Below, piece after piece: positions 47,853 to 56,706 of a stretch of 64,000 nt of DNA (positions are counted from its first letter, which is position 1; each line of letters starts with the position of its first letter). The translations under genes were made by a program, and so were the position numbers. The notes under the pieces were generated by a model, which saw only the letters and a program-made list of their open reading frames with translations, did not search any database and was not told where the DNA came from. This DNA comes from Faecalitalea cylindroides ATCC 27803 (lineage in GTDB: Bacteria; Bacillota_I; Bacilli_A; Erysipelotrichales; Erysipelotrichaceae), in assembly GCF_000469305.1 (NCBI RefSeq), contig NZ_KI271019.1, positions 1 to 64,000 on the forward strand, in the 5' to 3' direction.

Positions 47853-49703
47853 TTAAGATAATTGTTTCATGATCCATTCTTTATCATCTGTTGTTTTCAT
47901 CTTTTCTAAGATTGTTTCATCTTCTAGTGCAGTACAAATCTTAGATAAGATTTCCATATGTTCTCCACCTTTACCGGCAATTCCGATCACAAGCTGAGCT
48001 TTTTCATCACCAAAATCAATACCTTCAGGATATTGGATCAATACAATACCTGTTTTATGAATAATACCTTCATCATGTGTAGTTCCATGAGGAATCGCAA
48101 GACCCATACCTATATATGTTGTAACGATCTTTTCTCGTTCTAACATCAATGGAATATATTCTTTATCTACATAACCTAGATCTGTCAATAATTGACCAGC
48201 CGCAGTAATAGCTTCTTCTTTGGTCACGGACTTTTGATTCAATATAATTCCTTCTGGAACAAGAATATTTGGATCAATGCTTGTTTGTGTTTCTGTTTCT
48301 TCATTAACTGCTTCTGTCATCAATGGATCCCCTGTTGATAACTGGAAGAACAAATCATCCAAGGCCGGATCCGCTAAGAAGTTTCCTATAGTGATCAACA
48401 CTGCATTTGGTGCACATTCTCTTGCACGGTCAGCCAACACAGTTTGAACAACTGCTATATCGCAATCACTAGGGATATTATCGACAGATGTATTTGTAAC
48501 AACGATATCAGGTCTAACTGCTTTTAAACGATTTCTAAATTTCGTAGCTCCCATTGCGCTGGAACCCATACCTGCATCACACGCAAAGACGATTTTCTTA
48601 GCTGTAAGAATGCTCTTTTGTCCCTTTGACTGAGCTTTCATTGTCTGCATCTGATCTTTGGCAGCTTCAAGACTTGTTCCTTTTGCGTTTGATAGTTTAA
48701 TGATTGGGCTGGCAACTAAGAACGATACACCTGCCGCAATCAAAACACCCAACAAGACCATCAAGGTCTCACCTTTCGGCGCCATAGAAAGATAGGCAAT
48801 GATTGAACCTGGACTTGCAGGCCCTTTTAAACCACAGTTAAATAGTGTATAGAAAGTAATCGCACAAATATTTCCTAAAATTGGCGCTATGATCACAACT
48901 GGATTCATCAAGATATATGGGAAGTAGATTTCATGGATACCACCCAAAAAATGAATGATAATGGCGCCCGGTGCTGAATCTTTTGTTGTTTTATCAGCTG
49001 AGAACAGCCAATAAGCCAACAAGACTCCTAGTCCTGGCCCTGGATTGGATTCCAACATATACATAATTGATTTTCCTGCTTCAACAGCTTGTTCCACACC
49101 AATTGGTGTAAAGATTCCATGATTGATCGCATTGTTTAAGAATAATACTTTTGCCGGCTCGACAAAAATCGCAACCAAAGGCAATAAACTATTATTAATT
49201 AATAATGCAACACCAGCAGATAATACGGACAAGATACCTGTCATAACAGGGCCGATGAAATAATAACCAATGATCGCAAGGATCATGCCCAGGATACCAA
49301 CAGAGAAGTTATTGATCAACATCTCAAAACCTGCAGGCATATGACCTTCCATCATCTGATCAAATTTTTTAATAACCCATCCGGCAAACGGTCCCATGAT
49401 CATTGCAGCCATCAACATAGGCTGACCTTCCGTTCCGCCAACACCGGCAATACATCCAACAATTGCGATAGCACCCATGACCATACCACGATCTTTGGCA
49501 ATCATTCTACCACCTGTTGCCGCAATCAAGATAGGTAATAAATAAGTCAACATATAAGGCTGAATGGAAGCTAATTGTTCATTTGGCCACCAGCCATCCG
49601 CAATAAATATAGCTGTTATAAATCCCCATGCGATGAAAGCTCCAATATTAGGCATGACCATCGCAGAAAGGAATTTACCAAATTTCTGAAGTGCAGTTTT
49701 CAT
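47853..49703 (-). CDS. mtlA: PTS mannitol-type EIICBA
   Basis: 616 residues. EIIC (~1-345) with GGIHEIYFPYILMNP, the mannitol-family sugar motif; EIIB (~370-460) with VFACDAGMGSSAMGA, whose Cys is phosphorylated; EIIA (~475-616) with GMGLAIPHGT, whose His accepts phosphate from HPr. The length and order are those of E. coli MtlA. No mannitol-1-phosphate dehydrogenase gene (mtlD) is nearby; a SorE-like dehydrogenase gene is. So the sugar may be mannitol or another hexitol. It follows the DeoR regulator gene; its ribosome site lies in a hairpin. Confidence 0.9.
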   Translation of the reverse strand: MKTALQKFGKFLSAMVMPNIGAFIAWGFITAIFIADGWWPNEQLASIQPYMLTYLLPILIAATGGRMIAKDRGMVMGAIAIVGCIAGVGGTEGQPMLMAAMIMGPFAGWVIKKFDQMMEGHMPAGFEMLINNFSVGILGMILAIIGYYFIGPVMTGILSVLSAGVALLINNSLLPLVAIFVEPAKVLFLNNAINHGIFTPIGVEQAVEAGKSIMYMLESNPGPGLGVLLAYWLFSADKTTKDSAPGAIIIHFLGGIHEIYFPYILMNPVVIIAPILGNICAITFYTLFNCGLKGPASPGSIIAYLSMAPKGETLMVLLGVLIAAGVSFLVASPIIKLSNAKGTSLEAAKDQMQTMKAQSKGQKSILTAKKIVFACDAGMGSSAMGATKFRNRLKAVRPDIVVTNTSVDNIPSDCDIAVVQTVLADRARECAPNAVLITIGNFLADPALDDLFFQLSTGDPLMTEAVNEETETQTSIDPNILVPEGIILNQKSVTKEEAITAAGQLLTDLGYVDKEYIPLMLEREKIVTTYIGMGLAIPHGTTHDEGIIHKTGIVLIQYPEGIDFGDEKAQLVIGIAGKGGEHMEILSKICTALEDETILEKMKTTDDKEWIMKQLS

Positions 49704-49711
49704 TATTATTA

Positions 49712-49736
49712 TTTCCTCTCTAGAATTTAGAGGAAA
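49712..49736 (-). promoter_or_regulatory. Hairpin covering the mtlA ribosome-binding site
   Basis: On the minus strand TTTCCTCT pairs with AGAGGAAA around a 9-nt loop; the second arm contains the Shine-Dalgarno of mtlA. Translation may depend on melting or upstream translation. Confidence 0.5.
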
Positions 49737-49750
49737 ATAGAAAATTATGA

Positions 49751-50503
49751 CTAATAGACTATGATCCCCAATTCTTCACATTTCTTTATAAATTCTTGAG
49801 GAAGTTTATCATCCGAAACGATTGCCGCAACGTCATCTAGATTACAGATCGTATATGTACCTTTTCTTTCATATTTTGAAGAATCCATTAATATTATAAC
49901 TTTGTTGGCTTTTTGTATAGCCGCTTTTTTTAATTCGGCATCGCTTTCTGATTCACAGGTGAACCCTGTTTTATAGCTAAAATTAGTTACCCCAATAAAA
50001 GCTTCATCAAAATTCACTCGTTCAATCAAACGCAATCCTTCAAAACCATTTACACTTAAAGAACGATTATTCAGGTTTCCTCCTGTCAACGATACTTTCG
50101 CACTTTTCAATTTTGCCATCTCAATAGCACAAGTTAATCCACTTGTGACAAATGTATTCGGTTGATCTTTTAAAATATGGCTCAACATTGTTGTCGTGCT
50201 TCCAGAATCAATAAATATTGTATGTCCTGGCTTTACCAAATCCAGTGCCTTTTGCGCAATGATCTTTTTTTCCTCGGTATTTCGTATATAGCGCTGTTTT
50301 AAGAAATCATCATTTTTCGTAACTTGATCCAATGATTTTGCTCCACCGTGAATTCGAATGATTCGGTTTTGTTGATCTAGAACTTTTAGATCTGTACGCA
50401 AAGTCATCTCAGATACGCCTGCAAATCGCTCTTTGATCTGGGCAAAAGTCACACTGCCATTCTCATTGACAAAAGATACGATATCATTTCGTCTTTGTTC
50501 CAT
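49751..50503 (-). CDS. DeoR/GlpR-family repressor
   Basis: 250 residues. N-terminal HTH_DeoR (RRNDIVSFVNENGSVTFAQIKERFAGVSEMTLRTDLKVLDQQ), family signature IRIHGGA, then a sugar-phosphate-sensing domain with DSGSTT, TSGL, LTGG and GxxF-like IGVTNFSYKTGFTCES. The effector is probably a sugar phosphate made by the pathway. It lies between the SorE-like and mtlA genes and probably binds the TTTCAACAATT repeats upstream. Confidence 0.9.
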   Translation of the reverse strand: MEQRRNDIVSFVNENGSVTFAQIKERFAGVSEMTLRTDLKVLDQQNRIIRIHGGAKSLDQVTKNDDFLKQRYIRNTEEKKIIAQKALDLVKPGHTIFIDSGSTTTMLSHILKDQPNTFVTSGLTCAIEMAKLKSAKVSLTGGNLNNRSLSVNGFEGLRLIERVNFDEAFIGVTNFSYKTGFTCESESDAELKKAAIQKANKVIILMDSSKYERKGTYTICNLDDVAAIVSDDKLPQEFIKKCEELGIIVY

Positions 50504-50563
50504 ACTTCCTCATTCCTCCACTTCAGCCTGAATCAGTCCAGGCCAAAGCCAAGGCTGATTCGA

Positions 50564-51826
50564 CTATTCTTTAATAAAATTTTTCAATAAATACTCTTCA
50601 GCTTCTGGACACCATAAACCTTTATGAGCATCTACGATATCTGCAAGTTCACCATAACGACTGTCTTCATCAGCACGACTTCTTAGATCTGTCAATGCAA
50701 TCAAAGGCATTTCTAAATGGGTGTAGATCAATTTCTTTCCTCCTGGGATCTTTGGCAGATTTAGAGTCGTCTGGCAAGCTGCATCCAAACCACCAATATG
50801 AGTCACCATAACAGCTGGATTAATGCGATTTTCAGCTGTTAAACGTAAAGATTCGATCATATCATCCGTATTTCCACCAGTCGTTCCCATAACATGAGTT
50901 GAGTTATAATGAACATCATAAAAATTCATCTTAGCACTAAATTTGTTGTCAGTTGGTCCCGCAAAGAAATTCAAACATCCATCTCTACCAAGAACAGCAC
51001 TTGATAATTCGACAACCTGTGCTACCGGTGCATAACAGAATACGTCATCAAAACCAGTTCCGCCTGTAATCTTGATCAGTTCAGCAGCTGGATCTTCCAT
51101 GTTTCCTGTATTGACAAAATGCAATTCAATACCATCAGCTTTTGCTTCTTCTACTGGGAATAAATGTTCAGCTCGATCTAAGCGTTCCTGATTGATATCT
51201 GTTACTACGATCATACCAGGACGAACATCACGATGCAAAGCATAAGTCAAAGCTCCTAATCCCATTGGACCAGCACCTGCTAAGATCGCAAGCTTTCCAC
51301 CTTCTTTGATTCCCATTTCATGTGTATAGACACCCATCTTTGTATGATAATTGGCATTAAACGCACCAATACTACATGACATAGGTTCAGCTAAGCTTGC
51401 TTCATAATATGCTTTCCCTTTATATTCCAATAAACATCCTAATTCCATTACTTCTGCTGGAATGATGCAATAAGTAGTATCTCCACCAAAAAATTCATAA
51501 GAATATCCAGGAGACCACATTGTTCCTTTATAATTCAATGCAGGCTGTAAAGTAAATTTCATTCCTGGTTTAAATTTGTCTTGGTGTTTTGCCCCAACTT
51601 TGACAATGTCTCCAGCCATTTCATGTCCCATGATAGCTGGATGATCAGCTACATCTTCATGAACACGTTTGTGTTTCGTACCAAGAATAGCACATTTGTA
51701 GGTTGACATACAAACGCTATCCGATACAACTTTTACAAGAATTTCATCATCTTTGATCTCTGGCAATTCAAATTCATCCAGCCTAAGATCGTTTGCACCA
51801 TGTAATCTTACTGCTTTTGCTTTCAT
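50564..51826 (-). CDS. Zinc-dependent sugar-phosphate dehydrogenase, SorE-like
   Basis: 420 residues, MDR alcohol dehydrogenase. The opening (MKAKAVRLHGANDLRLDEFELPEIKDDEI in style) and length match L-sorbose-1-phosphate reductase (SorE), which interconverts L-sorbose-1-P and D-glucitol-6-P. Zn and substrate residues: SVCMSTYK, DHPAIMGHEMAG, EPMSCSIGAFNANYH; NAD site LAGAGPMGLGAL. Unlike ordinary ADH there is no four-Cys structural zinc lobe evident. It is the first gene of the operon SorE-DeoR-MtlA, facing a PfkB kinase. In place of MtlD it may oxidise the imported polyol phosphate. Confidence 0.82.
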   Translation of the reverse strand: MKAKAVRLHGANDLRLDEFELPEIKDDEILVKVVSDSVCMSTYKCAILGTKHKRVHEDVADHPAIMGHEMAGDIVKVGAKHQDKFKPGMKFTLQPALNYKGTMWSPGYSYEFFGGDTTYCIIPAEVMELGCLLEYKGKAYYEASLAEPMSCSIGAFNANYHTKMGVYTHEMGIKEGGKLAILAGAGPMGLGALTYALHRDVRPGMIVVTDINQERLDRAEHLFPVEEAKADGIELHFVNTGNMEDPAAELIKITGGTGFDDVFCYAPVAQVVELSSAVLGRDGCLNFFAGPTDNKFSAKMNFYDVHYNSTHVMGTTGGNTDDMIESLRLTAENRINPAVMVTHIGGLDAACQTTLNLPKIPGGKKLIYTHLEMPLIALTDLRSRADEDSRYGELADIVDAHKGLWCPEAEEYLLKNFIKE

Positions 51827-51942
51827 TTCAACAATCTCCTTTTCTATTATTCTGTTGTTTCAACAATTACAATTCTATATTAGCACACATTTACCCCTTG
51901 TCAACTGTTATTTCAACAATTTGTATTTGACTTTCAACAATT
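51826..51942. repeat. Four TTTCAACAATT repeats in helical phase
   Basis: Copies begin at 51826 (TTTCAACAATC, over the ribosome site and start of the SorE-like gene), 51858, 51911 and 51932. The steps are 32, 53 and 21 bp, close to 3, 5 and 2 helical turns, so all lie on one face of the DNA. Likely operators of the DeoR regulator. Confidence 0.82.
51877..51904 (-). promoter_or_regulatory. Promoter of the SorE-DeoR-MtlA operon
   Basis: On the minus strand TTGACA (plus 51899-51904), 16 bp, TAATAT (plus 51877-51882). It lies between the second and third operator repeats. Confidence 0.8.
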
Positions 51943-51998
51943 ATAATGATACCCTTTGAGTGTAAAAAGAAAACACATCTATTTTAGGAGGAAGCAAG

Positions 51999-52910
51999 AT
52001 GATCTACACAGTAACATTCAATCCATCATTAGACTACATTATTCGCGTTAACCACTTTCAAACCGGCGAAATCAACAAAACATACTACGAAAATATTTTG
52101 CCCGGCGGAAAAGGAATCAACGTTTCTATCGTTCTTTCCAATTTAGGACATAATAGTACGGCCCTTGGTTTTATGGCAGGCTTTACAGGAAAAGAAATTG
52201 AAAACCGCATGAATAACTTCGGTTGCCAGACAGACTTTATTCAAGTTAAAAACGGACTATCTCGTATCAATGTAAAAATGAAATCGGATAATGAAACTGA
52301 AATCAATGGTATGGGACCAAAAATAACAGATGAAAACATTCAAGAATTATTTGAAAAACTAGACAAATTGACCAAAGAGGATATCCTTGTAATCTCTGGA
52401 AGCATCCCAAGTACTTTACCAGATGATATCTATGAAAGAATCATGCAGCATCTACAAGACAAACATATTAAGATCATTGTTGATGCAACAAAAAATCTTA
52501 TGATGAACGTTTTAAAATATAAACCATTTTTGATCAAGCCAAACAACCACGAACTTGGGGAATTGTTCGATGTAACTTTAAACACGCAGGACGAAGTAAT
52601 TCCTTACGCACTAAAACTACAGGAAATGGGTGCTCAAAACGTATTAATTTCTATGGCTGGCCAGGGCGCTGTCTTTATTGATGAACAAAAGACCATACAT
52701 AAAAGCCCTGCTCCAAAAGGAACTGTTGTGAATTCTGTAGGAGCTGGAGATTCCATGGTTGCAGGATTTATTTCCGGTTACTTAAACTCAGATGGCGATT
52801 ACAAGAAAGCCTTCCTAAAAGGAATATGCGCTGGAAGTGCCAGTGCTTTCTCTCCAAATCTTTGTACAAAAGAAGAGGTTGAAGAGCTCTTAAGATCATT
52901 AAATCAATAA
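51999..52910 (+). CDS. PfkB-family sugar-phosphate kinase (1-phosphofructokinase type)
   Basis: 303 residues, the size of FruK/LacC. The N-terminal MIYTVTFNPSLDYIIRV and LPGGKGINVSIVLSNLG are typical of 1-phosphofructokinase and tagatose-6-phosphate kinase; the C-terminal anion hole and base are in NSVGAGDSMVAGFI. Divergent from the SorE-MtlA operon with shared operators, so its substrate is probably the ketose phosphate from that route. FruK and LacC cannot be told apart by eye; no fruA or aldolase gene is near. AGGAGGAA precedes the ATG. Confidence 0.9.
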   Translation: MIYTVTFNPSLDYIIRVNHFQTGEINKTYYENILPGGKGINVSIVLSNLGHNSTALGFMAGFTGKEIENRMNNFGCQTDFIQVKNGLSRINVKMKSDNETEINGMGPKITDENIQELFEKLDKLTKEDILVISGSIPSTLPDDIYERIMQHLQDKHIKIIVDATKNLMMNVLKYKPFLIKPNNHELGELFDVTLNTQDEVIPYALKLQEMGAQNVLISMAGQGAVFIDEQKTIHKSPAPKGTVVNSVGAGDSMVAGFISGYLNSDGDYKKAFLKGICAGSASAFSPNLCTKEEVEELLRSLNQ

Positions 52911-52914
52911 TTCT

Positions 52915-52939
52915 TAAAAAACGCTAAAAAGCGTTTTTT
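52915..52939 (+). terminator. Terminator after the pfkB-type gene
   Basis: AAAAAACGC-TAAAAA(loop)-GCGTTTTTT. Confidence 0.83.
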
Positions 52940-52947
52940 TCTTTTTA

Positions 52948-52956
52948 TGATATAAT
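52948..52956 (+). promoter_or_regulatory. Extended -10 promoter of the LRR-VWA-MoxR operon
   Basis: TGATATAAT (TGn plus TATAAT). Only seven bases separate it from the ATG at 52964, and no ribosome site is present, so the transcript would be leaderless. Confidence 0.62.
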
Positions 52957-52963
52957 TAAACTC

Positions 52964-53899
52964 ATGAACAAATACTCTTATCGCTATAAAATAAAAAACG
53001 ATGGAACCATCGCCTTATATCGCATCTATTCCAACGTTCCATATATTCAAATTCCAAAAGTGATCGATGGCAGAATCGTTTCAGAATTAGCAGACCACTG
53101 TTTCTCTACACGAAACAATCATTTAGAAGATACATTGATTTGCAATTCAGACGAAAACCTCTATGAATTAAATAAAGAGAATATTGAATATATCGATATT
53201 CCTGATACAGTCACAAAACTTGGTTCCTTTTGTTTCTATAACTGTAAAAAGCTAAAAGAAATTCATCTTTCCAATAAACTGAAACAAATTGGGTCGGATA
53301 TGTTTCTCAATTGTCATGAACTTAGCACAATTTATATTCATGCAAGTATCAACGAACCAACCATGCTTAAACAGATCTTGACGCAAATATCCTGGGATAT
53401 TGATATTTGTTTTAATGACGCTACTTTATTTTATCCTGAATATTATGAAATCTATGACGAAATTGGACCGGCACACATATTCAGTTTAAATATATCCGGA
53501 GAAGGCTTTCGTTTACGCCAATGTTTTAAAGATGGTCTTGTCTCTTTAGAAGAATATGATGCGACATTTCCCAAACTTTGCGTAGAGGAAAACAAAGATA
53601 CACTTGCTCATTTTGTGATGCATCGCCTCAAAAAAAATCCATCTTTTTATCAGGATTACATCATTCAAAATCAAACATATATTTGCGAATATATCTTAAA
53701 ATTCAAATCAATGGACAATCAAGAAAAACTCGATAAAATAGAGTTTATGCTGCTGCAAGGATGGTTAGAATCAACCATTTTGGATGATCTAATCACTTTT
53801 TCTACGAATACCAATCAAGTAGAAATCACTACGACCTTGATTACGTGGAAGAAAAAGTATTTCACAAAAAAACAAAAATATGACTTTGAGGACTTCTAA
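52964..53899 (+). CDS. Leucine-rich repeat (LRR_5/BspA-like) protein, cytoplasmic
   Basis: 311 residues. Residues ~15-140 hold two or three BspA-type repeats (IPKVIDGRIVSELADHCFS, YIDIPDTVTKLGSFCFYNCK, KEIHLSNKLKQIGSDMFLNCH, STIYIHASI). No signal peptide or membrane helix, unlike most BspA proteins. The C-terminal ~150 residues are helical and unrecognised (YDATFPKLCVEENKDTLAHF). It ends directly against the ATG of the VWA gene (stop at 53897-53899, start at 53900), in one operon. It may be the target-recognition part of the MoxR/VWA system. Confidence 0.75.
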   Translation: MNKYSYRYKIKNDGTIALYRIYSNVPYIQIPKVIDGRIVSELADHCFSTRNNHLEDTLICNSDENLYELNKENIEYIDIPDTVTKLGSFCFYNCKKLKEIHLSNKLKQIGSDMFLNCHELSTIYIHASINEPTMLKQILTQISWDIDICFNDATLFYPEYYEIYDEIGPAHIFSLNISGEGFRLRQCFKDGLVSLEEYDATFPKLCVEENKDTLAHFVMHRLKKNPSFYQDYIIQNQTYICEYILKFKSMDNQEKLDKIEFMLLQGWLESTILDDLITFSTNTNQVEITTTLITWKKKYFTKKQKYDFEDF

Positions 53900-55210
53900 A
53901 TGAAAAAACATATACAAACCCAGCAGGAATGGGAAATTCAAATGGCTACGCAAATCTTGGAATTTGTTCAAAATGAACTCTTCATTGATATGCCTTATAT
54001 GTCCATTGCTCTAAACGCACTTACTTTAGTAAACGATGAGCAAATTGAAACAATGGCAACCGATGGAAGAAACCTATTCTATTCAGCTTCCAAGATGATC
54101 CACTTGTTTAAAAACAATCAAAAATACATCGATCGAGCTTATCTTCACTCTCTATTTCACTGCATGTTTTCACACCTCTGGATTCGTCAGAATAAAGAAC
54201 AAAATCACTGGAATTTAGCCTGTGATATTGCGGTAGAATATACGATCGACCATTTAAACAAACCATGCACTAAGCGAATCCTAAGTTTGATTCGTAAAGA
54301 AACATACGAAAAACTGGAAAAAGATGTTCAATACATCAGTGCCCCTGCGATTTATTCCTGGTTGTTTGGACAAGATAATATTCATGAATTGGTTTATGAA
54401 TTCTTCACTGATGATCATCGCTATTGGCCACAAAAAGAAGACAGTCAAGCTAATATGTCCAATAATTCCTTACAGGATTCCTGGCAGAAAATTGCTCGTC
54501 AAACTATGCTTGATCAAATAAAAAAAGGCAAAGATAACAAAGAAGAAGGTTCTTCATTGATGGCAAGACAGATCCAAGCCTCAAAGACAAAGCGAAGCTA
54601 TAAAGACTTTTTAAAGAAGTTCACAATTTCTAGAGAAGAACTTCATGCCAATCCAGATGAATTTGACCTCACCTATTATACATATGGGCTTCATCTTTAT
54701 AAAAATATGCCATTAATTGAAGAAACCGAAACCAAAGAAGTACATAAGATCAGTGAGCTTGTTATCGTGATCGATACCAGCTATTCTACAAATGGAGAAC
54801 TCGTAAAAAACTTTTTAAAGGAAACATACACGCTCTTATCTGAAAGCGATAGTTTCTTTAGAAAAACTTATATACGCATCTTACAATGCGATGATGCCGT
54901 TCGCAAAGAGGATGTGATCCACAGTCAAAATGAAATGGAAGTATTACTAAATCAATTTACTTTGGTGGGTGGTGGAAACACTGACTTCCGAAGAGCTTTT
55001 CAATATGTCGATCAATTAATAGAGGAAAAGAAAATCAATCATTTAAGCGGGTTGATCTATTTCACAGACGGAAAAGGTATCTACCCAAAGAAGCGCCCAT
55101 CTTACAAAAGTGCCTTTATCTTTTTAGATGATTATGATCCAACAACAATTCCACCATGGGCCATTACATTACGATTAGATCCATTAGATTTTAAAGGAGC
55201 AGGACAATGA
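53900..55210 (+). CDS. VWA protein with inactive metallopeptidase-like domain (DUF2201 type)
   Basis: 436 residues. The N-terminal half resembles DUF2201_N: helix with His residues RAYLHSLFHCMFSHLW, then WNLACDIAVEYTID. The usual HExxH is here HSLFH, with Ser for the catalytic Glu, so it is predicted inactive as a protease. The C-terminal half is a VWA domain with MIDAS DTSYST (~residue 297), the later Thr/Gly in LVGGGNTDF and Asp in YFTDGKGIYP. Such proteins pair with MoxR AAA ATPases. It overlaps the ATPase gene by 4 bp (ATGA). Cellular target unknown. Confidence 0.82.
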   Translation: MKKHIQTQQEWEIQMATQILEFVQNELFIDMPYMSIALNALTLVNDEQIETMATDGRNLFYSASKMIHLFKNNQKYIDRAYLHSLFHCMFSHLWIRQNKEQNHWNLACDIAVEYTIDHLNKPCTKRILSLIRKETYEKLEKDVQYISAPAIYSWLFGQDNIHELVYEFFTDDHRYWPQKEDSQANMSNNSLQDSWQKIARQTMLDQIKKGKDNKEEGSSLMARQIQASKTKRSYKDFLKKFTISREELHANPDEFDLTYYTYGLHLYKNMPLIEETETKEVHKISELVIVIDTSYSTNGELVKNFLKETYTLLSESDSFFRKTYIRILQCDDAVRKEDVIHSQNEMEVLLNQFTLVGGGNTDFRRAFQYVDQLIEEKKINHLSGLIYFTDGKGIYPKKRPSYKSAFIFLDDYDPTTIPPWAITLRLDPLDFKGAGQ

Positions 55211-56679
55211 ATATACAACAAGCAAAAGAAGAAATCAAAAACACCGTCAAAGCGTATCTGACAAAGAATGCTTATGGTGAATACCAAATCACAAACATCA
55301 ATCAAAGACCATTATTATTAATTGGTCCTCCTGGTATAGGAAAAACCCAGATCATGGCACAGATTGCCAAGGAATGTAAAATCGGCTTAGTATCTTATAC
55401 CATTACACACCACACTCGCCAAAGTGCTGTTGGCCTACCTTACATCAAAGAAGAAGAATTTGAAGGAAAAACTTATTCCATTACAGAATATACAATGAGC
55501 GAAATCATCGCCAGCATCTATCAAAAAATGAAAGAGACTGGATTAAAAGAAGGAATCTTATTCATAGATGAAATAAATTGTGTTTCTGAAACACTTGCTC
55601 CAACTATGTTACAGTTCCTTCAAAATAAAACTTTTGGCAATCAAAAAGTACCTGAAGGGTGGATCATCGTCGCAGCGGGAAACCCACCTGAATACAATAA
55701 GTCTGTTCGTGAATTTGATATGGTCACACTTGATCGTGTGCGTTATATCAATGTAGAAGCGAACTATCACATTTGGAAAGAATATGCCCTTTCAAAACAT
55801 CTTCATCCTATGATCCTGGGCTATCTAGAATTAAAGCCAAGCCAGTTCTATCGTATCGAAACCAGCATTGATGGCATGGAATTTGTAACAGCCCGCGGAT
55901 GGGAAGATCTCTCTCATTTAATTACGCTCTATGAAAAATTAAATCTGGATATCAACAAAGAAACCATCTATCAATACCTTCATCATGAAGAAGTAGCCGA
56001 AGATGTAGAAGCTTATTATCTGTTATATAAAAAATATCAGGATAATTATGGAATCATGGATATCTTAGATGGAAAAGTCAACACCAAAACATATCAAAGA
56101 CTCGCTATGGCTGACTTTGATGAAAGAGTCTCTGTTGTCAATCTACTTCTTGATGGCTTATTCAAATTGTTCGATCAATATATTTTGGAAAAATACTATA
56201 CAGATACCTGGTATGCATTCTTAAAGGAATATCGAAACAACATAGATACCATTTCCTATCAAGATTTATTAAATCAAAAGCTAGTGTTATTTGAACAAAA
56301 CAAAAAAGCCGATATTTTGACAAAAGATCAGCTTCACCATCAAAGATATTTGCTTGAACAACTATCTAAAGTAAACATCCCAACAGAACTTTCAAGTTTA
56401 GAGGCTTTCAATATTGCCAAAGAACCTTTTGATAGACAAAGAGAAATTTTAGAAACAGCCGAAACCAAGGCACTCAATTCCATCAACCATGCCCTTCAAT
56501 TTATGGAAGATGCCTTCTCAAAAGGACAAGAGATGGTTATCTTCATCACCAACCTTTCCCTATCTTCCAATGCTGCTTTATTTTTAAGTGAGCATGAAAT
56601 TCCTGTATATGAAAACCATAAACAAGCTTTATTGATCGGAACAAGAAAAGCTGAGATCTTAGATGATCTGACACATTAA
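55207..56679 (+). CDS. MoxR-type AAA+ ATPase
   Basis: 490 residues. Walker A GPPGIGKT (~37-44), Walker B GILFIDEIN (~117-125), sensor 1 WIIVAAGNPPEYN and arginine-finger region DRVRYINVEA. The AAA+ core covers ~1-280; the remaining 200 residues are helical. MoxR ATPases act with VWA proteins as chaperone-like machines that insert cofactors or remodel complexes. It is third in the LRR-VWA-MoxR operon, after which there is a terminator. Confidence 0.9.
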   Translation: MNIQQAKEEIKNTVKAYLTKNAYGEYQITNINQRPLLLIGPPGIGKTQIMAQIAKECKIGLVSYTITHHTRQSAVGLPYIKEEEFEGKTYSITEYTMSEIIASIYQKMKETGLKEGILFIDEINCVSETLAPTMLQFLQNKTFGNQKVPEGWIIVAAGNPPEYNKSVREFDMVTLDRVRYINVEANYHIWKEYALSKHLHPMILGYLELKPSQFYRIETSIDGMEFVTARGWEDLSHLITLYEKLNLDINKETIYQYLHHEEVAEDVEAYYLLYKKYQDNYGIMDILDGKVNTKTYQRLAMADFDERVSVVNLLLDGLFKLFDQYILEKYYTDTWYAFLKEYRNNIDTISYQDLLNQKLVLFEQNKKADILTKDQLHHQRYLLEQLSKVNIPTELSSLEAFNIAKEPFDRQREILETAETKALNSINHALQFMEDAFSKGQEMVIFITNLSLSSNAALFLSEHEIPVYENHKQALLIGTRKAEILDDLTH

Positions 56680-56706
56680 AAGAACGCATTGTAATTGCGT
56701 TCTTTT
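56678..56706. terminator. Terminator between moxR and PHP genes (convergent)
   Basis: AAAGAACGCA-N7-TGCGTTCTTT with T-runs in both directions. Confidence 0.85.

Noticed and set aside
50504-50563. GC-richer repeat of GAATCAGCC/GGCTGATTC type between SorE-like and DeoR genes as an insertion scar
   Set aside because: It folds as a local hairpin and has no target duplication or ends of a known element; read as an intercistronic structure only.
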